Below, in pieces: positions 22,608-32,799 of a stretch of 64,000 nucleotides of DNA. The notes under the pieces were generated by a model. It had not been told where the DNA came from. It saw only the letters and a list, made by a program, of their open reading frames with translations, and did not search any database. The stretch lies in assembly GCA_037074705.1 (NCBI GenBank), contig CM073590.1:89458947-89522946 (forward strand). The letters are read 5' to 3'. The position numbers and the translations under genes are program-made. The first letter of the stretch is position 1. Every line of letters begins with the position of its first letter. Source of the DNA: Zhengitettix transpicula (lineage: Eukaryota > Arthropoda > Insecta > Orthoptera > Tetrigidae).

Positions 22608-24622
22608 CTAGCTGGGTGCCCGGCGTTGCCCGGGTTGCCATTTATCTATAACTCCCGATATGACTCCAATTTCGGTTGCTTTTGCGCTATTTTTATGTAA
22701 CTCTCCACGAACCCTATCCCTAAATGTGCTCACCTCCCATGTCGAAGGGGGTTGAACTCACTGAGCAAATATATCGGCCGTTTTTACATGTTAGAAGATG
22801 ACTACCTCCACAAATGTGCGATAATCAAAAAGTATTTATTCCACGCAAAAATAGGCCGATTACGTTGTCTGAAAATTTCTACCCCAGCCCACCACCTCCC
22901 AAACCCATCGCGTTGCCCAAGTTGTGTCAATTAGACTCAACGACATTCATAGTCTCTGTATTGATTCGTACCTCCACTCCACCCCTAAGCTTGCTACCCT
23001 CACAGGGGTTGAAATTATCCACAAACTGCCTCGGTATAAATACTATCAAAGTAATTAACCCCAGGAAATAATTATCGCAAATATCGACCGTTTAACATGT
23101 TAGAAAATTTCCACCCCCGACCACTCCCACTTTGGAGACTTAAACGGCAACTCGAATGTCGCAATTAAACTCAGTGACAACTATAACCCCGGATTCTCGA
23201 TAGTTTCTGCTTTATTTTTATGTAATGCTACTTCACGCCCACCCTTAAAGGTGCACCCCTCCAAAGCCCTAAAGGGGTTGAAATTATACACAGAACCTGT
23301 AGAAAAATTTTTGATGCAGAATTATATTTATTCGATGCAAAAATCGGCCGGTTAACGTGTTTGAAAATATATTCCCACACCAATGTCCGCCAAACTCCTC
23401 ACACCCCCGCACACCATCCCCAACCGCCATGCATTTCCCACGTTGTGATAAATACATTCACCTATATCTCCAATATGGTATTTATTCACGTTATTTTCTC
23501 GTAACGCCCCTCCACCGAAACCCCTAATTGTGATCTTTCGCGTGTGTCAAGGGGTTGAAATTAAAAGCAAAGTCGGTAGAAATCTCATCAATGACATTGT
23601 TCCCGACAAATATTTATTCGCTAACAAAATCGACCATTTAACATGTTTAAAAAATTACTCCCCCAGCCAACCCTCCCTTGGGGGGAGTTAAACGGTTAGT
23701 TGAATGTAATAATTTAACTCATTGACACCCAAGACCGTGGATTCGTTTCCAATGTCGATTGTTTTTGCATCATTATAATGTAATTCCACTCCACCCCCAC
23801 CCTTAAAGGGAGCTCCATTCCCAATCCCGAAAGATGTTGAAATTATACACAGGTAAAATATAGAGAAATTTTATTAATCTAATTGATCCAGAAATATATT
23901 TAATCGACGCATAAAAACGGCCGGTCAACTTGTTTTAAAATTTCTATCCCCCGTACACCTCCGTCAAACTCATCCCAACCCTTCCCACCCCCGCGCGTTT
24001 CCCGGATTGTCATAAATAAATTCACCGACATCCATTACCTTCGATTTGACTCAAATCTCGGTTGTTTTCGCGTTAATTTCTTGTAAATCCCCTCCACCCC
24101 CACCACTATCATGCTTACAAACAACATCGTTAGAAATAGTATCAACGTCAATGGGCCTGTCATTTATTTATTTCACGCTAATATCGATGATTTAACATGT
24201 TTGAAAAATTCCACCCCGTCCATTCCCGCCCCAGGGGATTAAATGGGTAATTGAATATCATCTCAGATAACATCGGTTAAAACACTATCTCTTTGATCCC
24301 GAAATATATTTATCTACTAAAATATCGACTGTTTTAGCATGTTTGATGTTTCCACCCCCTCCCCTAAGTGTGCTTCCCTCTCATGCTTGAAGGGGTTAAA
24401 TTTTACAAACAACATCGGTAGATATATTATCAATGTCATTGACATCAACAAATCATTATTTAACGCAAATTTCGATAGTTTAATATGTTAGAAAATTTCC
24501 ACCCCATCCACTCCCGCTCCTGGAGGTTAACTGGCCAATTGAATGCTATAATTGAACTCGGTGACATCCATAACCATGGATTTGACTCCAATCTCGGTTG
24601 TATTCGCGTTATTTTATTGTAG
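22608..24622 (+). mobile_element. TAGCTGGGTGCCCGGCG repeat, forward copy 2
   Basis: Starts TAGCTGGGTGCCCGGCG and runs as a chain of diverged units of 257-289 bp, judged from successive ACATGTT-x-GAAA plus C-run motifs near 23098, 23355, 23641, 23930 and 24197. Block order is the same as in the reverse copy at 14530-16320. It is cut off by the next head at 24624, so copies lie head to tail. Confidence 0.82.
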
Positions 24623-25215
24623 CACTAGCTGGGTGCCCGGCGTTGCCCGAGATGACATTTATCTATAACCATCCATAAGACTCAAATTTTGGTTTCCTTT
24701 TGCGCTATTTTTATGTAAAGCTCCTCGAACCCTATCCCTAAATGTGCTCACCTCCCATGCCGAAGGGGGATGAAGTCATTGACTAAATATATCGGCCGTT
24801 TTTACATCTTAGAAGATGACCACCCCCACAAATATGCGATAATGAAAAATAATGTATTCCACGCAAAAATCGGCCGATTACATTATCAGAAAATTTATTC
24901 CCCCGCCCAACACCTCCCAAACCCGTCGCGTTACCCAGGTTGTCACAATTAGATTCAGCGACATTCATAGTCTCGGAATTGATTCGATTCTCGGTTGTTT
25001 TTGCGGGATTTTATTTAACGTACCTCCACCCCAACCCTAAGCTTGCTCCCCTCACAGGGGTTAAATTATACACAAACAACATCGGTATAAATACTATAAA
25101 AGTAATTAACCCCAGGAAATAAATATCGCAATTATCGACCGTTTAACATGTTTGAAATTTTTCACCCCCGACGACTCCCGCTTCGGGGACTTAAACGGTC
25201 AAGTTTAATGTCATA

Positions 25216-26395
25216 ATTAAACGCAGTGACAATCCTGATAGTTTCTGGTTTCTTTTTATCTAATGCTACTTCCACGCCAACCCTTAAGGGTGCACGCTTC
25301 CGAGTCCGAAAGGGGTTGAAATTACACACAGAGAACATGTAGGGAAATTTTATTAATCTAATTCATCCCGAAATATGTTTAATTGACGAAAAAACGCCGG
25401 TCAACTCATCCCAACACAGCCGATACCCGCGCGTTGTCCAGATTGTCATAAATAAATTCAGCAACATCCATTACCTTCGATTTGACTCGAATCTCGGTTG
25501 TTTTCCCGTTATTTTCAAGGAAATTAATTAAACTCAGTGACATTCCCGATAGCTTCTGGTTTCTTTTTATGTAATGCTACTTCACGCCCACCCTTAAGGG
25601 TGCACCCTTATGAGTCCGAAAGGGGTTGAATTTATACATAGAGAACTGTAGGAAAATTTTATTAATGTAATTCATCCCGAAATATATTTAATCGACGCAA
25701 AAAACAGGCGGTCAACTCATCCCAACCCAGCCGATACCCGCGCGTTGTCCAGATTGTCATAAATAAATTCAGGGACATCCATTACCTTCGTATTGACTCG
25801 AATCTCAGTTGTTTTCCCGTTATTTTCAAGGAAATTAATTAAACTCAGTGACAATCCCGATAGTTTCTGGTTTCTTTTTATGTAATGCTACTTCACGCCC
25901 ACCCTTATGAGTCCGAAATGGGTTGAAATTATACATAGAGAACATGTAGGGAAATTATATTAATGTAATTCATCCCGAAATATATTTAATCGACGCAAAA
26001 AACAGCCGGTCAACTCATCCCAACACAGCCGATACCCGCGCGTTGTCCAGATTGTCATAAATAAATTCAGGGACATCCATTACCTTCGTATTGACTCGAA
26101 TCTCAGTTGTTTTCCCGTTATTTTCAAGGAAATTAATTAAACTCAGTGACAATCCCGATAGTTTCTGGTTTCTTTTTATGTAATGCTACTTCACGCCCAC
26201 CCTTATGAGTCCGAAATGGGTTGAAATTATACATAGAGAACATGTAGGGAAATTATATTAATGTAATTCATCCCGAAATATATTTAATCGACGCAAAAAA
26301 CAGCCGGTCAACTCATCCCAACCCAGCCGATACCCGCGCGTTGTCCAGATTGTCATAAATAAATTCAGGGACATCCATTACCTTCGATTTGACTC
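25216..26395 (+). repeat. Tandem array, 311/311/298-bp units, about 3.9 copies
   Basis: The motif ATTAAAC-x-CAGTGACA falls at 25216, 25527, 25838 and 26136. Units three and four are almost identical and share a 13-bp deletion (the AAGGGTGCACCCT part), which shows the most recent duplication step. Each unit holds TAGTTTCTGGTTTC, GAACATGTAGGG-like, AATTCATCCCGAAATAT and CCGATACCCGCGCGTTGTCC motifs. Confidence 0.92.
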
Positions 26396-26730
26396 CAATC
26401 TCGGTTGTATTCGCGTTATTTTATTGCAGCGTTCCTCCACCTAACACCTAAAAGTGCTCTACTGATAATCCCGACCCGCTTCTGGGGGTGGTAGACTCGT
26501 CTCACCCCAACAGTCGGTAGAAACACTATCAATATCTGTGACCCCTAAAAATATTTATCCGACTGAAATATCGACTGTTTTAGCATGTTTAAATATTTCA
26601 ACCCCCGTCCGCCCCCGCTTCTGGAGGTGGTAGACGCATCTCACCCCTGACAGTGTTTGTTTCCTGGTCGCAAATAACATGTGTACGAAATTTGGTGAAA
26701 TTTTCTCCAGCGGTGTAGATTTGTATAACG

Positions 26731-26819
26731 AACATACAAATATACAAATATACAAACATACAAATATACAAACATACAAACATACATACATACATACATA
26801 CATACATACATACATACAC
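26731..26819. repeat. (ACAT)n-type microsatellite tail
   Basis: Follows the conserved GTGTACGAAATTTGG and GTGTAGATTTGTATAACG blocks, so it is the variable tail of one repeat unit. It creates the false MYVCMYVC frames on the minus strand. Confidence 0.95.
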
Positions 26820-27421
26820 TCATTTTTATTTATTAAATTAAACGTCGTTATTAATGGAAACAACATCGGTTAAAATAGTATGAACAACACCACCCCTAAA
26901 TCTGCTACTTTCCCGTGGTGGAAAGGGTTGAATATTTACTCATATCACATCGGTAGAAACACTATAAATCTAGTTTACCCATAAACACATAACATTTTGG
27001 CAGTTTTAGAATAATAGACAATTCTCACCCCCAGCCCTAAGCAAGCTCACCACTAATGTCTAAAGGGATTTATATTTTCAACAACATCCCTTGAAATAGT
27101 ATTCACGTAATTCTCCTCCACGAACGCGCAAGTACTGACTATTTATTTCCCCTTCCGACCCCCACCCTTTCGGGTTAAATGGGCAATTAAAAATATTTAT
27201 CCGAAGTAAACTCACTGACATCCATAACCTTCGATTTGACTCCAAACTCGGTTGTATTCGCGTTATTTTTCTGTAAAGCAACTCCACCCCAAACCCTAAG
27301 GGTGCCCTTTTCCCAGGGCGTAGGAGATGAATATTATATTTAGATAACATCGGTAGAAACACAATCAATATCTTTGACCCCGAAAATATTTATCCAAATC
27401 TAATACCTGCTGTTTCAGCAT

Positions 27422-28495
27422 GTTTAAGTATTTCAACCCCCGTCCACCCCCGCTTCTGGGGTTGGTAGACGCGTCTCACCCCGACAGTGTTGTTTTCCTG
27501 GTCGCAAAGAACCCGTGTACGAAATTTGGTGAAATTTGCTCCAGCGGTAAAGATTTGTATTCTCCACCCCAAACGCTAGGGGTGCTCTTTCCCCAGGCTG
27601 TAGAGGTTAAAAATTATATTCAGATATCATCAGTGGAAAGACTATAAATATCTTTGACCCCTAAAAATATTTATTCGACTGAAATATCGACTGTTTTAGC
27701 ATGTTCAAATATTTCCACCCCCGTCCACCCCCGCTTCTGGGTGTGGTAGGCGCGTGTCACCCCGACAGTGTTGTTTTCCTGGTCGCAAAGAATCCGTGTA
27801 CGAAATTTGGTGAAATTTGCTCCAGTAGTGTAGATTTGTACTCTCCACCCCAAACGCTAGGGGTGCTCTTTCCCCAGGGTGTAGAGGTTGAAAATTATAT
27901 TCAGATATCATCAGTGGAAAGACTATAAATATCTTTGACCACTAAAAATATTTATCCGACTGAAATATCGACTGTTTTAGCATGTTCCAATATTTCCACC
28001 CCCATCCACCCCCGCTTCAGGGGGTGGTAGGCGCGTCTCACCCCGACAGTGTTGTTTTCCTGGTCGCAAGAACACGTGTACGAAGTTTGGTGAAATTTGA
28101 TCCACCAGTATAGATTTGTATTCTCCACCCCAAACGCTAGGGGTGCTCTTTCCCCAGGGTGTAGGGGATGAAAATTATATTCAGAAAACATCAGTAGAAA
28201 CACCATCAATATATTGGACCACTAAAAATTATTATCCGACTAAAATATCGGCTTTTTTATCATGTTTAAATATTTCAACCCCCGTTCACCCCCGCTTCTG
28301 GGGATGGTAGACATGTCTCACCCCGACAGTGTTTGTTTCCTGGTCGTAAAGAACACGTGTACGAAATTTGGTAAAATTTGCTCTACCGGTGTAGATTTGA
28401 ATAACGAACATACAAATATACAAATATACAAACATACAAACATACAAACAAACATACAAACAAACATACATACACTCTTTTTTATTTATAAGATT
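27422..28495 (+). repeat. Tandem array, 281-bp units, about 4 copies
   Basis: GTTTAAGTATTTC at 27422 recurs, slightly changed, at 27703, 27984 and 28264, periods 281, 281 and 280. Each unit has CACCCCCGCTTCTGGG, a CACCCCGACAGTGTTGTTT block, CCTGGTCGCAA and GTGTACGAAATTTGG. Three units end in the CCACCCCAAACGCTAGGGGT link; the last ends in an ACAT tail. So the tail end of the element, not its head, was amplified. Confidence 0.92.
28401..28473. repeat. ACAAAC/ACATAC microsatellite tail
   Basis: Second tail of the same kind as at 26731, after the last unit of the 281-bp array. Confidence 0.93.
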
Positions 28496-29159
28496 CCTCC
28501 ACCCCACCCCTAAAAGTGCTCTACTGATAAGCCCGAAAGGGGTTGAATTTATACTCAGAGAACATGTAGAGAAAGTTTATGAATCGCATTGATCCCGAAT
28601 TATATTTAGTCGTTGCAAAAATCGGTAGATTAACATGCTTGACAATTTCCACCCCCGACCGCCTTCGTCCCTGGGAGGTTAATTGTCAGTTTAATATCAT
28701 AATTAAACTCAGCGTTAACGATAACTTTGGTTTTGACTCCAGTCTCGGTTGTATTCGAGTAACTTGAATATCACAATTAAACTCATTGACAACCATAACC
28801 CCGGATTTGAGTGCAATCTCGATTGTGTTTGCGTTATCATTACATAAATCTACTCCACTCCCACCCTTAAGAGTGCACCACTCCAAAACCAGAAAGAGGT
28901 TGTATTAAATATATGGAACATGTAGAGAAATATAATAAATTTCAGTGAACCAGAAAAATATTTATTCGACGCAAATATCGGCTACTTAACATGTTTGAAA
29001 ATTTCAACACCCGTCCACCCCCGATTGGGGAAGTTAAACTGTAAGTTAAATGTCATAATTAAATTTGCTGCACCGGTGTAGATTTGTAGAAATAAGGAAC
29101 ATATAAATATATATACATACATAGAAACAATCACTCTGCTTTATTTATTAGATTGTAAT

Positions 29160-30779
29160 GGAAATTTTTTTTGGAAGGAAAATGGAAGAATGTAAACAAT
29201 GTCGCGTTTAAGAGGCTACTTTAAGAACCTGCTGGTTGCAGAATAGATTAACACAAAATATATTGAAAAGTACCATACTTCCGGTTGATATGAATTTAAT
29301 TTTATATTTCAGTCGTGACGTTTTCAATATTATTCTTTTTTTTTACAGATATAATATAAATGTATTACAACTGAGAGCAAAGGACTTTCCCTCCAACATT
29401 ACTTTATTCTGACATCAGATCTAATTTTGTTTTCCAAATTCTAATTTCTTTTGACTAGTTTTCATTAAAGTGAAAATTTCTTGAGGAAACGAACATTAAA
29501 AAAAATTACCTGGTTACAGCCGTGTCTTAGAGAAAATTTCTCTCTCGTTGTCAAATAAATATCGAATGTAACTGGTGGAATTATTTCTGGTAATCGTCGC
29601 AATTATAATAAAGTACTGAACTATTGCATTGGGCATTTATACATTTGACTCCATATTTTTGATACCAAAAATTACTAGATTTTATGGTAATTCTATAAAA
29701 TGTTATAGTTTTTCATATACCGTGATATTTGTTATTAGATATGCATTAACTAGAACCTTTTAGAAAAATAAGAGCTGTATAACTTAAGATATTATTGTAA
29801 ATTTAAGATATTTTGATATGTTTTAAATCAACTTGTTTTCTAGTTAGAATATTATAATCAAAGGAAACTAAATTTATTATTAATATTTAATTCTTGGAAA
29901 TGGATGGAACTGATAGTCTTGGCATTATTAACGAACACATAAAATTTATTAGGCAGTAAATAAATTATTTACGTCAAGTGATATTAAATGAATATAAATA
30001 AATAAAGTTTATATTAATTACTTGAAATTGACTAAAATAAGAGATGATGTAAATAGCACAAAATGTTTATGGGATCCTTGTACATTTCGTCAGGTGATTG
30101 GAAAAGAAAACACGAGAACCAGGAGCGAGGCAACCGGACAATTACAATTGACAAACTCAAAAGCTAAACTTATTTCAAATAAAGTTTCTCTACCGATTAT
30201 TGAATTCCTAAATAAACACTATAACGCATGTATCACGTCAATATCGTCAAAGTATTAGGTATTTATCCTGAAAAACTGATTATCAGAACCTCTTTAAAGA
30301 TAAAACCAAAACAGAAAGCTATTTATGATTACCTGCATTTTTATATTTGGAAAATATGAAAAAAATATATATTACCATTTTTAATTTATTATATATTTAC
30401 TCTTCTAGCATTTTTACAGGCTCACAATTGGAAATATAAATGTGTATAACTTATTGGTAAAATTACTATATTTCATTTATGGGTGAGAAAATTTTTATTT
30501 CGAACGATAACGTTTCTAGCCAAATTTGCGATTATTTCCAGATCTAAGATTTTAATATTGACGAAGATTTATTAATGTTATATTGTTTTTCGAGGAATAA
30601 AGATTTCGTCGTTTCGAATAGTAAAAATCTGTGTTCGTCTTCACGGAATTAAAATAGCAATCACAGCTGGGCGGTAACTCATTTAATAAACAAACCGTTT
30701 ACTTAAGAGAGGCATTCTCATCTGATGCAAAAATGTGACATTCTTTCTCTTACGTGTCGTAAAACAATTATTAATGGTA
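29160..30779. other. AT-rich spacer, no gene seen
   Basis: Apart from a 78-codon + frame at 30022-30258 without recognisable features, I see no coding, RNA or repeat signal. Confidence 0.5.
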
Positions 30780-30788
30780 TTTGTGATC

Positions 30789-30870
30789 TATGGCCGGTCT
30801 GTTGTGGTGTAGTGGCCAGCGTCATTGCGAAGCTTCACAGAGGTTCCGGGTTCGAATCCCGGCATCGATG
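30789..30870 (+). mobile_element. tRNA-like SINE, 82-bp insertion with target-site duplication
   Basis: The 82-bp segment has a polymerase III box A region (TGTGGTGTAGTGGCCAGCG near 30803) and a perfect box B (GGTTCGAATCC at 30849-30859) flanked by a CCGGG/CCCGG T-arm stem. It lies between two copies of TTTGTGATC (30780-30788 and 30871-30879), the mark of retroposition. The acceptor ends do not pair as in a working tRNA. It is a tRNA-derived SINE head without any tail, so either a truncated or a minimal element. Confidence 0.75.
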
Positions 30871-31019
30871 TTTGTGATCGTCTTACATATTGAACTATCA
30901 TTCAAATTTTAATTAATTTTTTGTTTAAGAATTTCTTTTAATTAAAGAAATTATTAATCATTACAATATATATTGTAATACTAATTAGAGGCCATTAATT
31001 GTTTTAATATAATTGGATT

Positions 31020-31500
31020 GTTAGCGGTACATTTCTTGAAAGCAACAATCACGGCTCTTTATCGGAAATAGTTGGAAACCGCGCGCTTGTATGGATGTCC
31101 AGTCCGGCAAACGTTTCGAGAGAGAGAGGAGGCTGACCTAAAAAGTACGAATAGCGTGGTCCAGGAAGTTCAACTGCGAGATCTATTAAACTCTATAAAA
31201 CACAAGTACATAGTTCTTGACGGAGAGACTCATGATATAAAATCGCAAAGTGGAAGGTTTGCACGACACAGATGCGAAATAACATTTCGCATAAAGGCAT
31301 CGAGGAGACATACGTCCGAGGGCTGACCAAGGGAGCGGCTGATTCCAAAATTCCAGGTGGAATAACAATTTATTTAAAATGATGTGTAGAATCAGTGAAA
31401 ACGGCCTTTTTAGTGAGTTGTGCCCTCAAGTTCCAAGAATCAGATCTGGTACCAGAAAGACATTCTTGAGTACAAAAACAATTATTTAAAGTGTAATATA
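31020..31500. other. GC-richer segment with 84-codon frame, unclassified
   Basis: The + frame at 31072-31326 is open and rich in charged residues (Arg, Glu, Lys), but I recognise no domain. Downstream to 31500 nothing else stands out. Confidence 0.3.
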
Positions 31501-32110
31501 ATAGTCTACACGTACCCTCTTATCATAACGTCTCTTCAGCATAGCGGACCTAAGAGGGCGCAGCTGCAAGAACGTTGATGCAGTTAAATACATCACTTTA
31601 TATATAGTGAGTAACGATACGCACAACAACATAAATCTTCACCCCTTCCGCCTAGGCAGCTGTGAAAACGCTGCGTCTAATGAAGTCAGCATTTTAAGTG
31701 CCTTATGCAGACATGCACACGGCAGCAGAAATCTTCCACCCTGCATTGGAGACTTAAAAATCATCAGGGAGGGGGAAAGGAGTCTTCGAATTGTTCAGAT
31801 CTTCTTGGGAACGGCAGTCGTGATCCAACCTCCAGACGGGTCGGTGGCTCCTGGTGCTATCCGCCAGTTTGTCTTACTTTATTTTATTTCTAACTATTAA
31901 ATCTCTTTATTCTTCATCAACTCTTATTTGACTGAAGTGCAGCGAAGCACCAACCACTACGCCTGGGTTCAATTAGTTGAACCCGAACCCTCACGTTACC
32001 GACTTTCCTATTTCCTGTTCTTAATTCTTCCTTTATCCTCTAGATCGGTAGCCAGGTGAGCTAACGGAGGTATAGCTCGGTTGGTGAACGATCTATCTGC
32101 ACTTCCCATT
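31501..32110. other. GC-richer segment, possible LTR-element debris
   Basis: Two overlapping + frames (31607-31900, 31705-31893) and a stretch with GGTTCAATTAGTTGAACCC, an inverted motif, lie just before tandem repeats with primer-binding-like sites. This suggests, but does not prove, an old LTR retroelement. Confidence 0.3.
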
Positions 32111-32116
32111 TCCAAC

Positions 32117-32195
32117 TGTTACATGATGGCAGTGTTGGAATGTTACATGGTCACAGCGGTGGAATGTTACATGATGGCAGTTTGGGATGTTACAA
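32117..32195. repeat. 24-bp tandem repeat, about 3.3 copies
   Basis: TGTTACATGATGGCAGTG recurs with changes as TGTTACATGGTCACAGCG and TGTTACATGATGGCAGTT at 24, 24 and 23-bp spacing. TGTTACA is a frequent start of insect LTRs, which may be why it appears here. Confidence 0.9.
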
Positions 32196-32559
32196 AAGTC
32201 TGTAAACGAGGATTAAAGGTATATGTCAGATTTCGTTAACTTGTTTAGTTTTCGTTTCTTTATTGTGTTTAGAATTTATATTCCGCTCATTTCAATTTTG
32301 ATTTGTTAATTAGTTTATTAATTTGTTTGTTCTAACTATCAATCCCAGTAAAGACCCTAAGAGAAAGAGTAATTAGATGAAATTGTTATAAAATTATAAA
32401 GTTGTATTTTCCTAGAACGTCACAAATAAAATAAAAAATAATATAAAATTTGGTTTGGGAATTTTAGGAAATTTAATGTGCAAAGTGAGGCTGATAATTT
32501 GTATCTTTGAAGAATAAAATGTTTTTTTAATTAATTAATTTTTTAATTAAAGCCATTCA

Positions 32560-32775
32560 GTTAATCATTACATTATGGCACAACAACGTGGGGCGAATTT
32601 AATTTATTTAATCATTCAGTTAATCATTACATTTTGGCGTCCAAGGTGAGGCAATTTTTTTTAAATTTAATCTTCCATTTAATCATTACATTTTGACCCA
32701 ACAACGTGGGGCAAATTTAATTCATTTAATCATTCCAAGATAATCATTACATTTTGACGCTTCAACGTGGTGGTT
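32560..32775 (+). repeat. 60-bp tandem repeat with primer-binding-site-like motif, four copies
   Basis: TTAATCATTACATT begins at about 32561, 32620, 32679 and 32740 (spacing 59-61). In each copy it is followed by a variant of TGGC-x-CCAACGTGGGGC: GGCACAACAACGTGGGGC, GGCGTCCAAGGTGAGGC, GACCCAACAACGTGGGGC and GACGCTTCAACGTGGTGG. A TGGCGCCCAACGTGGGGC-like site is the usual tRNA primer-binding region just inside the 5' LTR of many gypsy-type elements. Here the site itself has been multiplied. No gag or pol follows. Confidence 0.8.
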
Positions 32776-32799
32776 TGATAATTGATAGAAAAGAACCGT

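Larger units (their letters stand above)
24624..29150 (+). mobile_element. TAGCTGGGTGCCCGGCG repeat, long forward copy 3 with inner arrays
   Basis: A third forward head at 24624 opens a 4.5-kb block. It includes the 311/298-bp array (25216-26395), the 281-bp array (27422-28495), tails with ACAT microsatellites at 26731 and 28401, and a final tail near 29150 ending TTTATTTATTAGATT. Several proline-rich open frames within it are shadows of the C-rich motifs. Confidence 0.8.

Noticed and set aside
26555..26866. Minus-strand frames rich in MYVC repeats (also 28286-28507)
   Set aside because: They are translations of an ACAT microsatellite and have no biological meaning as proteins.
27420..27928. 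Repeated proline-rich frames of about 75 codons
   Set aside because: They follow the 281-bp array unit; the same DNA is open on both strands, so they are shadows of C-rich repeat motifs.
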